Source: Chrysochromulina tobinii (Eukaryota > Haptophyta > Prymnesiales > Chrysochromulinaceae). From it: a stretch of 22,763 nt of DNA. The notes below the pieces were generated by a model. That model had not been told where the DNA came from, did no database searches, and was given only the letters and a program-made list of their open reading frames with translations. The stretch spans positions 1 through 22,763 of the forward strand of contig JWZX01002981.1 in NCBI GenBank assembly GCA_001275005.1, given 5' to 3'. The position numbers and the translations under genes were made by a program. Positions 1-7,710 of the stretch are shown piece after piece (positions within the stretch are counted from its first letter, which is position 1; the number at the start of each line of letters is the position of its first letter).

Positions 1-390
1 GTCATGGAATTTCGAGGGGGCTAGGATTACAATTCCGAAATTCCAGGATTTCAATTCCAAGTCCGCGCCTGCACTGTCACCTCACCCTCTTGCCTCTTCC
101 GCGATGATGAGAATGCGATGAAGTAGAGAAGCGAAATGGAGGGCTCGATGTAATATTACACCGGCGCACTGATACAGGTACCGGTTCCTTACCGGCTCCC
201 CCCGGTGTCTTTTTACCGGTACCGGACCGGTACCACCGGTAAAAAGAACCGGTGCCGGTAAACCACTCCACGCACTCCGCCGCGCCCACCGCCGCTGCCG
301 CCCTCTCGTGCGACTGGCACCCGCGCCGCTGGGACGCGACGCTGGGACCTGCTACAGTACCGCTCTGACAGTTGAGGGCGTCGTTCAGCC
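1..390. promoter_or_regulatory. Upstream region of the FN2-like membrane protein gene
   Basis: No convincing gene is seen here; the minus-strand frames are arginine-rich and look like shadows. The first 60 bases carry repeated AATTCC motifs and a 9-bp inverted repeat (GGAATTTCG at 6-14, CGAAATTCC at 36-44). Ten CCGG cores fall between 161 and 258, most as ACCGG or ACCGGT. The start codon at 391 lies in a good initiation context (GCCATGG). The role as promoter is inferred from position only. Confidence 0.4.
209..246. repeat. Nested palindrome built of ACCGGT motifs
   Basis: Arms CTTTTTACCGGT (209-220) and ACCGGTAAAAAG (235-246) are perfect reverse complements. Between and overlapping them, 218-234 is a second near-perfect palindrome (GGTACC at both ends, one central mismatch). 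The structure sits about 145-180 bp before the ATG at 391. It could bind a dimeric regulator or form a cruciform; neither can be shown from the sequence. Confidence 0.6.
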
Positions 391-2919
391 ATGGCAGAGC
401 CGTCTTCACCAGAAGAGTCACCCACAGATATGAGAAACGCAGAGTCTCCCCTTCCCGTCTCGGCTTCCGTGCCGCAGCTTCCACTTACCAGAGAGCCTTT
501 GCCGACCCCGCCGGCATGGGTGCGCTCGAATCAAGCCACGCCAGGGCGAGTCGCATTCAACCCCAATATCCCTGGCACGCCGCCGACACCGAAAACCGCG
601 GCCGCAACCGCTGCCGCAGCACTCGCATCACCATCAGGACGTGTGCATCTTCCACCCCTGGCCAGCACCTCCTCGATCACTTCCTCCCCGCCAGGCACCC
701 TGCCCAATCATTTGAATTCTGAGGCGCTCATGCGCGCGCGGTCGGCCAACGCGGCGGGTCTCAGCATGAATACACGTTCCAAGGCGTTGCCCCGAAGCCT
801 CGGTCCAGTTAGCGCTGCGGCCTGCAATCGCGACGTGGGTGCTGGTGTGGGCACGCAGTCTCCTACGAAAGCTCTCAAGGGAAGCAATGCCGGTGCAGGC
901 GCTTTGGCAACGGACGACGACGATGACGAGACAGTCGTTACTTCTCAGTACGAAGTTGCCACTTCTCAGTACGAGGGTGCAAGAAGTCGAATCGATTCCT
1001 CTCCAACGCGAACGGCAGAGGAGGCCGCCGATATTGAAAGCTCGTTTGCTGGAGATGCGATTGCACGGGCGATTGCGAGGGGAGAAGCGGACGATGCTGT
1101 CGCGGCGGAAGAGGCTTCTTTGCCACAGCGTCAACGCCGTAGGAGGATCTTGACCATGCGTGAGCGTAAGCGGCAAGGTCTCGGCTCAACGGGAACTCGA
1201 AGCGCCGACTTCGTGTATGACTCGGCCAAGGACAGGAGCGCAAACAGCTGCCTAAATTCCTGCGCTTTCTTCTTTGCCCTGTGTTGGCTGGCCGGATTCG
1301 CCACTTCCGTGCTGGTGCCGCTGCTGTACGATGGGTTCCTCGCGAATGAGATTGACTATTGGTATCCTCTACGGATCTGCCCCAGTGCAGCCGAGCCAAC
1401 CCTTGCAGCATTTGACTTCTCGCTGGATTATGCAGGGACGGCTTGCTCTGCAATCTCCCCGCATGAGGCGACCACGTGCGGCGCATCTCGCCCTCTTTGT
1501 CAAACCAGAGGCTGCACTTCGTCTGCGCGATCAGAGCAGGCCTGCAGAGATTGCTGTGGCGGGTTGCTAAGCTACCCGTATCGGCCGTGCATCTTTCCTT
1601 TTCGGTTTTCCGACAGCTTTGGCGTCTTGCACGAACATCGACGGTGCGGTGCGTTCGACCCGCAATCCAGCCTTGCGTGGTGCCCGACTCTCGTCAATGC
1701 GGACCGAACCCCCTTGAACCGCAGTGCCGGGGAGTGTAATTCAGACTGCAAACAGCTTAACTTTGTGGGCAGCGCTACCCCAGCATGCTCGGCTCAGTGT
1801 CCGGCCAGCGGCGCGACGCCGACAGCGCAGACCATCGTGATCGATCGGAGTGGCTACGGCGGAGATTCGGGATTCCGGCTGGGTGCAGCGTATCGTCTTG
1901 TGCTCTTCTCTCACGCAACGCGTCTGAGCCTCCATTCAATCAAACTGAAAACCAGAACGTCTCGCCTGCTGCACCTGGGCAACTTTTCGCACCAGGCGTG
2001 CGTGCAGGCGATCGTGGGAAGACGGGCGCGTGCACTGGCGGTGGACGAAGAGCCGACACAGGCGGTGGACGAGGAGCCGGCGCCGGCTGAGAGTGCTCCA
2101 GTCCCAACCAATCGCCGTAAATTGCTGCTCGGGGGGAGCGTGAAGCGTCGGACGAATTGGTGGGATCAGCTGGGCAGCGGCTCAGGATTAGGCGCTGATA
2201 CGCTACGACAAAGGGAGGGCGCTGGTGCACGCTGGAGAGGCCAGAGTCCTGTTCGCGTCCCGCTCTTCGACGACGTTCACTGCGTGCTCGACGGAGATAA
2301 GAAAGGCACTCACGTCTACATCGATGGCGGCTGTTCGGCCATGCCCGGCAAGCTAGCTTTGCCACATGACATGCTGCGAGCAGAGCTTGGCCTTTCGTTT
2401 GTTCTCGAGGAGGACGATTTTCCCTTGGAGCTCACAGTTGAATCTGTAGAGGCAGTACTGCGTGGGACCCCTGCCAGAGATGCCGCCGCCGGTGACCATG
2501 GAGCATCGCCCGCCGTGTACTTCACCTTCTACACGGATGACTCCGGGGACCAGGTGGTGCGCTACCTGATTTGGGTTGGCATACCAGTCGGATGGATTCT
2601 TCTCTCGTGCTGCTGTTGCTTCGCCCTCTGCTGCTGCTGCCAATCTCCGCTTCCAGAAGAGTCCGAGGCCGACGAAATCCAGGAGCGGCTAGAGTTGACT
2701 GAGCTGCCGGATGGCGCGGGGTGGAGGCGTACCCGCGTACGGCCAAATTCCGCAGGGAAGCGTTCTGCGGCGGACGATTCGCTCGACCCTGCCGAAGCCG
2801 AAGACAACCCCCCCGACGAGCCTCGAACCAATCATGCCCTCGAAATTCTTAAACTGGGCGTTATAAATGTTCTTCCGGGGATTTCATCTGCAGAAGAAGG
2901 CCCGCGAGAACACGCATAA
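391..2919 (+). CDS. Two-pass membrane protein with a fibronectin type II-like module
   Basis: This is an intact 842-residue frame starting at an ATG in good context. Residues 1-290 are polar and low-complexity, with a duplicated SQYE motif. A first membrane segment lies near residues 291-312. The large region 313-724 is cysteine-rich; residues 400-449 follow the fibronectin type II pattern: Cys, Pro-Phe-x-Phe, a Cys about 15 residues on, Trp-Cys-x-Thr and a closing Cys. A second membrane segment near 725-745 runs into a cluster of eight cysteines (SCCCCFALCCCC), a likely palmitoylation zone, followed by an acidic tail of about 95 residues. Both ends would face the cytosol and the FN2-like region the lumen or cell surface. 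FN2 modules bind collagen or glycans in animals; the ligand here is unknown. The family was not otherwise recognised. Confidence 0.82.
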   Translation: MAEPSSPEESPTDMRNAESPLPVSASVPQLPLTREPLPTPPAWVRSNQATPGRVAFNPNIPGTPPTPKTAAATAAAALASPSGRVHLPPLASTSSITSSPPGTLPNHLNSEALMRARSANAAGLSMNTRSKALPRSLGPVSAAACNRDVGAGVGTQSPTKALKGSNAGAGALATDDDDDETVVTSQYEVATSQYEGARSRIDSSPTRTAEEAADIESSFAGDAIARAIARGEADDAVAAEEASLPQRQRRRRILTMRERKRQGLGSTGTRSADFVYDSAKDRSANSCLNSCAFFFALCWLAGFATSVLVPLLYDGFLANEIDYWYPLRICPSAAEPTLAAFDFSLDYAGTACSAISPHEATTCGASRPLCQTRGCTSSARSEQACRDCCGGLLSYPYRPCIFPFRFSDSFGVLHEHRRCGAFDPQSSLAWCPTLVNADRTPLNRSAGECNSDCKQLNFVGSATPACSAQCPASGATPTAQTIVIDRSGYGGDSGFRLGAAYRLVLFSHATRLSLHSIKLKTRTSRLLHLGNFSHQACVQAIVGRRARALAVDEEPTQAVDEEPAPAESAPVPTNRRKLLLGGSVKRRTNWWDQLGSGSGLGADTLRQREGAGARWRGQSPVRVPLFDDVHCVLDGDKKGTHVYIDGGCSAMPGKLALPHDMLRAELGLSFVLEEDDFPLELTVESVEAVLRGTPARDAAAGDHGASPAVYFTFYTDDSGDQVVRYLIWVGIPVGWILLSCCCCFALCCCCQSPLPEESEADEIQERLELTELPDGAGWRRTRVRPNSAGKRSAADDSLDPAEAEDNPPDEPRTNHALEILKLGVINVLPGISSAEEGPREHA

Positions 2920-3462
2920 GAGATTGCCATGAGCGACTGCTTGGTGTGCATGGATCTGCGCTGCTGATGGTGTGACCTCTGTGGCCCGTGCGAGTTTGTG
3001 GACAAAGGACACGGCGAGACGGCGACCCGGTTCCTGCTGCAATGCTGGTGACGGAGCATGGTCTGCATGCTAATACAGGAAGCACAGCGTAACCTGATGG
3101 ACGTTGTTGGGGGTTGCGTTGTCTGCGCCCTCCACGGTGAGTCTCCATGGGACCGGTGGTCGTGCGTCTTGCCGAGTTGGCAAATTAACGTGAGCGTGGG
3201 GGGACCGCGAAGAAACTGAAACTGAAACTGAACGTGAACGTGAACGTGCAACGCGAGTTGTTGCGGGTTGGATGTCTTGGAAGGGAAAATCAGGATTTCC
3301 GAAAATTCAAATGGCGGTTCCGGCGTGGCAGGGACAGTACTCGACCACAGTAACACGCCAGCAAGGCTGGCAGGAGGAGGAGGCGTGGAGGACCTCCGAT
3401 GGCCTCGGCACGCAGCGCCACATGGCGTCCAACGGAGCAAGACCGTTTGGGCGTACCGCTGC
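2920..3462. other. Spacer between two plus-strand genes
   Basis: This 543-bp stretch joins the end of the membrane-protein gene to the first in-frame ATG of the EF-hand gene. Frames on both strands are open but lack recognisable protein character. The only structured element is the hexamer array at 3212-3247. It probably holds the 3' UTR of the first gene and the promoter and 5' UTR of the next. Confidence 0.4.
3212..3247 (+). repeat. Two adjoining hexamer arrays, (GAAACT)3 and (GAACGT)3
   Basis: GAAACT is repeated three times (3212-3229) and is followed directly by three copies of GAACGT (3230-3247). The next bases make GAACGTGCAACG, which recurs at 5339-5350 after the next gene. The two hexamers differ at two positions, so one array may have arisen from the other. 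The array lies in the 5' flank of the EF-hand gene. Confidence 0.75.
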
Positions 3463-5223
3463 ATGTCTGAACACGAGAATCTGGCGCGGACTAACGGCCA
3501 CTCCACTGCGCACCTGACCTCGTGGGGCCACGTGCGCACATGGGACACGCAGAGAACTGATCTCACGGCGAACGACCGCGCGACGCGCCGTTCAGCCGTA
3601 CCGCCGCCGAACACGGACGCGATGCGCCAGACGCTGAAGGGCGAAGGCCTCGCCGATGGCACCGCCGAGCCTGTCGTGCTCATGAGTGGCCACGCCATCA
3701 AGCCCGGCCCACAGCGAGCACCCGTAGCGAACTCGCCGCGTCGCTCTGACGCGGTTCCATGGGCGACGATCGACAACACGGGTGCGCCTGCGAAGGAGGA
3801 GCCCATATTTGATGGCGTCAGCGGCGTCGCCCTGATCCGTGGCTCTCGCCCGACGATGCCCATCACGACGGCGAATGCCATCCACGTGCAGCCCGGCTCC
3901 GTGCAGCCCATCACGGCTGGTGGGCCATATCCCAGCGAGGTGACCGCGACCCCGCGCTACCAGCACACGCCCCGCGAAACGTTTCATGTTGTTGGAGCCG
4001 CCGCTGCCACGCCGCCGCCGCCGCCGCCGCTGACGTTCGTGGGAGGAGCGCCGTCGGCGCCGTTGAGTCAAGAGATGCTCGACGCGCTCTTCGGACTGGC
4101 GAGAGCGCTCGAGGATCGGCGTCAGACGTGGGCGAGCGCGTTCACGCCGTACGATCGCAGCGGCACTGGCCTCGTGAGCCTGTCGGACCTGCTGCGCGTC
4201 TTCCGCGCCAATGGACTGGCCATCCAGCCGCAGTTGCTCCAGCGCTCGCTCCCTAACGAGGGCCTGGCCTACCGCCGGGTCGAGCAGCTCGCGACCTCGG
4301 CGCCACAGGCGCTGCAGGGCTTGCAGTCCGCCTCCACCGGCACCGTCCATGTCGGCCGTCGACCGCTCATGGCCGCACAGATGCCACAGCTGCAGACGCC
4401 GACGTTCGGGCAGACGCCACAGACGTTTGGCTATGCGCTGCCGCCTCCCGTCGCCGAGACGCCGGCGTTCGGCGGAGCGTACGCGCACCCCTCGCAGCGG
4501 ATGGACACCGGCCCCAACTTGGCGCCGCCCCAGTACGACCAGGACGACGCGCCGGCGAGCGCCGGGGCGGAGGCTTCGTTTGGCGGCGGTGGAAACGGCG
4601 CGCCGTCGGCGGAGGCGATCATGCGCCGTCGGCGGCTGCACCGTCTGCTCACCGAGCGTGCGCATGAGCTCCGCCGATCTCCGCGGGAGATGTGGGCGGA
4701 GCTGAGGCCCTTGCACGGTCTCGCGACTCTGACCGGCCTCAACGATGGCCTCGGGCGCCTTGGCCTTCATTTGGGCGACCACGATCTCAATGAGCTCGTG
4801 AGCGCCCTGTCGAGCGCCAACCCATTCGTGCCGTCCGGCCCGCCAGTGGTCACGTGCGATGCGTGGCTTGCCTTTTTTAGTGCCGGCGAGAGCGCCCCCA
4901 GCTTAGACGACCCCAACGAGCGCCGTCGACGCATCACGCTCAGCCGGTTGCTCACCCAGATGCAAGGGTCGAAGGCATGCCCGCCGCACCAAATCGCCGC
5001 CTGGCTGGCGAGGCGCGACACGCAGCGCACGGGACGCGTGTCCCTTGCGGACTTTTGCGCGGGGCTGCGCGCGCACGGCGTCCTCCTATCCGACTCCGAC
5101 GTGGGCCTCGCTGCCGTCGAGATCGACCCTGAAGGTGGCGGCACCTCGCTCGCATACCAGAAGCTCATGGTGGCGCTCAATGATGTCAATCCGACCAAGT
5201 GCCCGATGCCGTGGGCGGCGTGA
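3463..5223 (+). CDS. EF-hand-repeat protein with a disordered middle
   Basis: The frame stays open upstream to 3268 but only from a TTG; the first in-frame ATG is at 3463, giving 586 residues. The N-terminal 180 residues look disordered and end in a proline run near 184-190. An EF-hand-like loop begins near residue 231 (DRSGTGLVSLSD). A Phe-Gly and proline-rich linker covers about 313-345. A second helical domain near 390-465 is a degenerate EF-hand fold, and a third loop near 519 reads DTQRTGRVSLAD. The loops end in Asp instead of the usual Glu and the last lacks several ligands, so Ca2+ binding may be weak. The pattern of repeated paired EF-hands resembles axonemal or cytoskeletal EF-hand proteins, but no specific family is claimed. 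The true start could lie in an upstream exon. Confidence 0.7.
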   Translation: MSEHENLARTNGHSTAHLTSWGHVRTWDTQRTDLTANDRATRRSAVPPPNTDAMRQTLKGEGLADGTAEPVVLMSGHAIKPGPQRAPVANSPRRSDAVPWATIDNTGAPAKEEPIFDGVSGVALIRGSRPTMPITTANAIHVQPGSVQPITAGGPYPSEVTATPRYQHTPRETFHVVGAAAATPPPPPPLTFVGGAPSAPLSQEMLDALFGLARALEDRRQTWASAFTPYDRSGTGLVSLSDLLRVFRANGLAIQPQLLQRSLPNEGLAYRRVEQLATSAPQALQGLQSASTGTVHVGRRPLMAAQMPQLQTPTFGQTPQTFGYALPPPVAETPAFGGAYAHPSQRMDTGPNLAPPQYDQDDAPASAGAEASFGGGGNGAPSAEAIMRRRRLHRLLTERAHELRRSPREMWAELRPLHGLATLTGLNDGLGRLGLHLGDHDLNELVSALSSANPFVPSGPPVVTCDAWLAFFSAGESAPSLDDPNERRRRITLSRLLTQMQGSKACPPHQIAAWLARRDTQRTGRVSLADFCAGLRAHGVLLSDSDVGLAAVEIDPEGGGTSLAYQKLMVALNDVNPTKCPMPWAA

Positions 5224-5954
5224 GGGCCTTGGCCAGCTGGATGGTCCGAGAGGAGCGGCTTGCTGGCTGGCTGCCACACCGAACGCAGCAGCGGAGCCAC
5301 TGACTCACTGACCGCCTCACTGACTGCCACGGACTTGAACGTGCAACGTGCGGGCGTCTCTGTCATTCAACGCAGAGTTGCGGGGCCGCAGCGCCCGTTT
5401 ATAGCTGGTATCCGCCGTTCCAAAGCAGTGAGAGCACGGCGGGGGGCCGTAGCGGACCCACCGGCTGAGGACCCTCGACGCGCGGGGACGCGGCAGCATT
5501 AAGGGGAATGGCTGGGGCGGGGGCGGTCTGGCGTGGGCGCGATCCGCGGAGACGAGAGGCTGACGGCCGCCGCGCAACGGCGCGGGGCGGTCTCCGGTCA
5601 GCGGTCTCGCGCGCGGCCTCGCGCGGCGCGGCCTCGCGTGCGGCGCCAAGCCCGAAGCCGGCGGCGCGGTCGTCCTGCCTCCTCGCCTGGCGTGGTGCCA
5701 TTCAACAAAAAGTCTAACGGGGCCTGCGATACATTTACGTGTCAAGGCTCTTTCAATTACATTCCTGAGTCCCTACTCCTTGGGTCCTTTTCGATCCTAC
5801 TCGTACTCCTTGAGTCCACCTCCGCGATCGCGCGGCCGGACCACAGAGCACACGTCCATACCGCCAATATGATTAACGAAGAATCGTCTACCGGGGCCTG
5901 CGATACATTTACCGTCAAGGCCCTTTCAATTATATTCCTCCCTACTCCTTCGAC
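5224..5954. other. Convergent 3' spacer with repeats
   Basis: This 730-bp region lies between the 3' ends of the EF-hand gene (+) and the zinc-ribbon gene (-). It holds an ACTGACTC-type tandem run (about 5299-5328), a very GC-rich stretch with repeated GCGCGGCCTCGCG (about 5606-5640) and the two copies of the 3'-end duplication. An open plus-strand frame crosses it, but it is arginine-rich, then runs through the repeat copies and into the antisense of the zinc-ribbon gene, so it is not called. Confidence 0.5.
5712..5822. repeat. Direct repeat copy A: duplicated 3' end of the zinc-ribbon gene
   Basis: Copy A starts GTCTA at 5712 and shares GGGGCCTGCGATACATTTA (5719) with copy B (5893), an offset of 174 bp. 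The match continues through TTTCAATTA and CCTACTCCTT with small indels, to a TCCACCTC that in copy B encodes the last residues of the minus-strand gene. Copy A keeps a remnant of that C-terminal coding (Glu-Val-Asp) but not the same stop. Confidence 0.75.
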
Positions 5955-5976
5955 CTACTCCTTGTCCACCTCGATG
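5886..5976. repeat. Direct repeat copy B, overlapping the stop codon
   Basis: This copy pairs with 5712-5822. It spans the stop codon (5955-5957) and the last codons of the zinc-ribbon gene plus its immediate 3' UTR. Copy B is the one in use; copy A has extra bases between the shared blocks. Confidence 0.75.
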
Positions 5977-6518
5977 TCGACCACGCCAGATTCGGTCGCC
6001 ACAGCTCCTTCGCGAAGGAAAACACCGCTCGCGTCGAGATCGCTGGAAAGCAGTGCGCCGCACGTCATGCACTGGATGCGCTGGCCTTTGATGCCCTGGA
6101 CGGGCGACCCACATTCGGCGCAGATTCCTTCCACGAGGTTGTTGGAGAGCCACCACTGAGCGATTGGTACGACCACTGCAGGCAGCACCACGGCGAAGAG
6201 AAAAAAGAAGTTGAAGAGCCCACTGAAGAGCCACCACGCTGCGCCGCTTGCAAACAGATAACCAAGGAAGATCGGCGGCAGCAGGCTCGCCCAATCAAAT
6301 CCAGGACCGCCGCCACCGGGACCCATGCGGTACATCATCTCCGGCGGGGATGCGCGCGGCCAGGATGCCACTTCACGTCGTCGGGAAGCGGGAGGCCGGA
6401 AGGCTGGGCGTGCCGGATATTGGACGCGCAACGAGGTAAGTTTCAGTGGGTGATGTAAAAGCGCGCTGACGGATCCGATCGTGGCCACGAGTACGAGCGA
6501 GCGAGCGTGCATCGCCAT
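5955..6518 (-). CDS. Membrane zinc-ribbon protein, possibly plastid-targeted
   Basis: 187 residues from the ATG at 6518. The longer open frame to 6560 begins with TTG inside a repeat, so 6518 is preferred. Residues 1-20 form a hydrophobic signal-peptide-like leader ending VSA, followed by a basic, proline-rich stretch with few acidic residues up to about 58. This bipartite pattern is typical of proteins sent to secondary plastids. Hydrophobic segments lie near 79-95 and 101-122. Directly after comes a four-cysteine zinc ribbon (C133, C136, C150, C153), then a short acidic tail. The arrangement suggests a thylakoid or envelope protein with the ribbon exposed on one side. No specific family name is given. 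The start lies only 25 bp from a MITE-like element, which must therefore hold part of its promoter. Confidence 0.8.
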   Translation of the reverse strand: MAMHARSLVLVATIGSVSALLHHPLKLTSLRVQYPARPAFRPPASRRREVASWPRASPPEMMYRMGPGGGGPGFDWASLLPPIFLGYLFASGAAWWLFSGLFNFFFLFAVVLPAVVVPIAQWWLSNNLVEGICAECGSPVQGIKGQRIQCMTCGALLSSDLDASGVFLREGAVATESGVVDIEVDKE

Positions 6519-6624
6519 CGGGATAGGGAACGTAATCAGTTTGACGTAGCGTTTTTGCAACGCCGCTTAGCTTAGCTTTGCGCGTTTAGTTTTTTTAGCA
6601 CGCGAGACGACTTTTCAGAGCGCT

Positions 6625-6722
6625 TTTGCAACGCGTTTAGTTTTCCACGCGTTCACGCTGCGTTCACGCGTCAAAATGCTGTCACGCGTTTAGTTTTTGC
6701 CACGCGTTTAGTTTTCCACGCG
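6625..6722 (+). repeat. Short repeats of ACGCGTTTAGTTTT inside the MITE-like element
   Basis: The motif ACGCGTTTAGTTTT, preceded by C in the later copies, appears near 6631, 6683 and 6705, separated by CACGCGTTCACG-type variants. A related GCGCGTTTAGTTTT copy lies near 6580. The array gives the element its AT/CG-alternating look, unlike flanking genes. Confidence 0.6.
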
Positions 6723-6795
6723 CAAAAATTTAAGCGTCCGCTAAGATTGGCTGCCCGCGCGTTGAGATTTTAGCGCCGCTAAAAAACGCCCCGCG

Positions 6796-6843
6796 CGCGT
6801 TGAGATTTCATTTCTGCGCGCGCAGAAATGAAATCTCAACGCG
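6796..6843. repeat. 48-bp perfect palindrome
   Basis: The two 24-base halves are exact reverse complements with no spacer, from CGCGTTGAGATTT at 6796 to AAATCTCAACGCG at 6843, centred on GCGCGCGC. The next base pair outward (6795 and 6844) does not match. The left arm shares its GCGCGTTGAGATTT with 6757-6770, so the palindrome may have grown from an internal repeat of the element. Confidence 0.9.
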
Positions 6844-6879
6844 AAAAATAAGCTAAGCGCGTTGCAAAAACGCTACGTG

Positions 6880-7173
6880 AGTTTCGTCCACACAAAATGT
6901 CGGGACGCGCAGCGGGACCGCATGACAGATCACAGCACCGGATCATTCGAGATTCATGTATTGTACGATGTATAAAACCACACACGCACCACGCAACAGA
7001 TAGTTACGGTGACAGGGCACCAGGGGGCACGGGGGCGGTGTGGACCGTTTCGAACGCAACTCATGCTACTGCGTTACGGGGTAGAAAGTGCAGCTGCCGC
7101 CGCCATCGCAGACAGCCTCGGAAGCGCGCTCTGGTGTCCACACCACGATAGGCGTGCCACGGGGAACCGACGC
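6880..7173. other. Spacer between the MITE-like element and the centrin 3' end
   Basis: This 294-bp stretch probably contains the centrin 3' UTR on the minus strand. No convincing reading frame, RNA gene or repeat was seen. Confidence 0.4.
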
Positions 7174-7710
7174 TTAATCGTTGTCGTCGTCGAGCAGGTC
7201 ATCGAGCGGGTTGTCACCGCGCTTCTTCATGATGCGGTAGAACTCGTCGGGGTTGATCTCGCCGTCGCCGTCGCGGTCGGCCTGATCGATCATGTCCTGG
7301 AGCTCCTCCTCGGTCATGTTCTCGCCGAGCTCCTTGGCGACGCGCTTGAGGTTCTTGAACGAGATCTTGCCGGTCGAGTCGTCGTCAAAGAGCTTGAAGA
7401 CCTTGATGATCTCCTCCTTGGTGTCCTTCTCGCCCATCTTGCCGGTCATCATCTCGAGGAACTCGGGGAACTCGATGTGGCCCGAGCCGTCCGCGTCAAT
7501 GTCCGTGATCATCTTGCGGAGCTCCTCCTTCTTGACCTCGAAGCCGAGGGCGCGCATGGCAGCCTTGAGCTCGCGGTAGTCGATCGAGCCGGAGTGGTCC
7601 GTGTCGAACAGGTTGAACGCCTCGCGGATCTCCTCGATCTGCTCCTCTGAAAGCCCGGGCTTCTTGGCCTTGGAACCGCCACGGCCAGCAGGAGCGCCAC
7701 GCGGAGGCAT
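7174..7710 (-). CDS. Centrin
   Basis: 178 residues from the ATG at 7710 (MPPRG); the frame is open further upstream but without centrin similarity. Four EF-hand loops lie at 36-47, 72-83, 109-120 and 145-156. Loops 1, 2 and 4 carry canonical Asp/Ser/Gly/Glu ligands; loop 3 ends in Asn and is likely poor at Ca2+ binding, as in many centrins. The basic, Gly-rich N-terminus and the sequence [18 protein letters not shown] are typical. Centrin is a Ca2+-binding protein of basal bodies, centrosomes and contractile fibres, and also acts in mRNA export and DNA repair complexes. The end is unusual: after MKK it continues [15 protein letters not shown], an acidic tail in place of the short aromatic-ended centrin tail. 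The gene is divergent from the RING-H2 gene. Confidence 0.97.
   Translation of the reverse strand: MPPRGAPAGRGGSKAKKPGLSEEQIEEIREAFNLFDTDHSGSIDYRELKAAMRALGFEVKKEELRKMITDIDADGSGHIEFPEFLEMMTGKMGEKDTKEEIIKVFKLFDDDSTGKISFKNLKRVAKELGENMTEEELQDMIDQADRDGDGEINPDEFYRIMKKRGDNPLDDLLDDDND

Larger units (their letters stand above)
6543..6879. mobile_element. MITE-like element with terminal inverted repeats
   Basis: The left end ACGTAGCGTTTTTGCAACGC (6544-6563) and its continuation to 6574 match the reverse complement of 6849-6878, with a single inserted base over about 30 positions. Both ends are flanked by the pentamer AGTTT (6538-6542 and 6880-6884), a candidate target-site duplication, leaving one unpaired G at each tip. 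The inside, about 275 bp, has no reading frame of note; it carries several copies of ACGCGTTTAGTTTT, a repeated GCGCGTTGAGATTT and a 48-bp perfect palindrome. Size, inverted ends and lack of coding fit a non-autonomous DNA transposon. The superfamily is not assigned. Confidence 0.7.

Noticed and set aside
1-60. AATTCC-rich start as a transposon or IS end
   Set aside because: Only a 9-bp inverted pair with a 21-base loop; no partner end or target duplication seen.
77-484. Minus-strand frame of 135 codons over the first promoter
   Set aside because: Arg/Ser-rich content with no protein pattern; overlaps the start of the clear plus-strand gene.
2832-3914. 360-codon minus-strand frame across the spacer and the EF-hand gene
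   Set aside because: No recognisable motif and low-complexity FQFQF region is the antisense of the hexamer array; the plus strand carries EF-hand motifs in the overlap.
3592-4782. 396-codon minus-strand frame
   Set aside because: Very Arg-rich antisense shadow of the EF-hand gene.
5533-6159. 208-codon plus-strand frame ahead of the MITE-like element
   Set aside because: Runs through GC-rich repeats, both duplication copies and the antisense of the zinc-ribbon gene.
7009-7650. 213-codon plus-strand frame rich in Leu and Val
   Set aside because: Exact antisense of centrin; hydrophobic content comes from reading acidic codons backwards.
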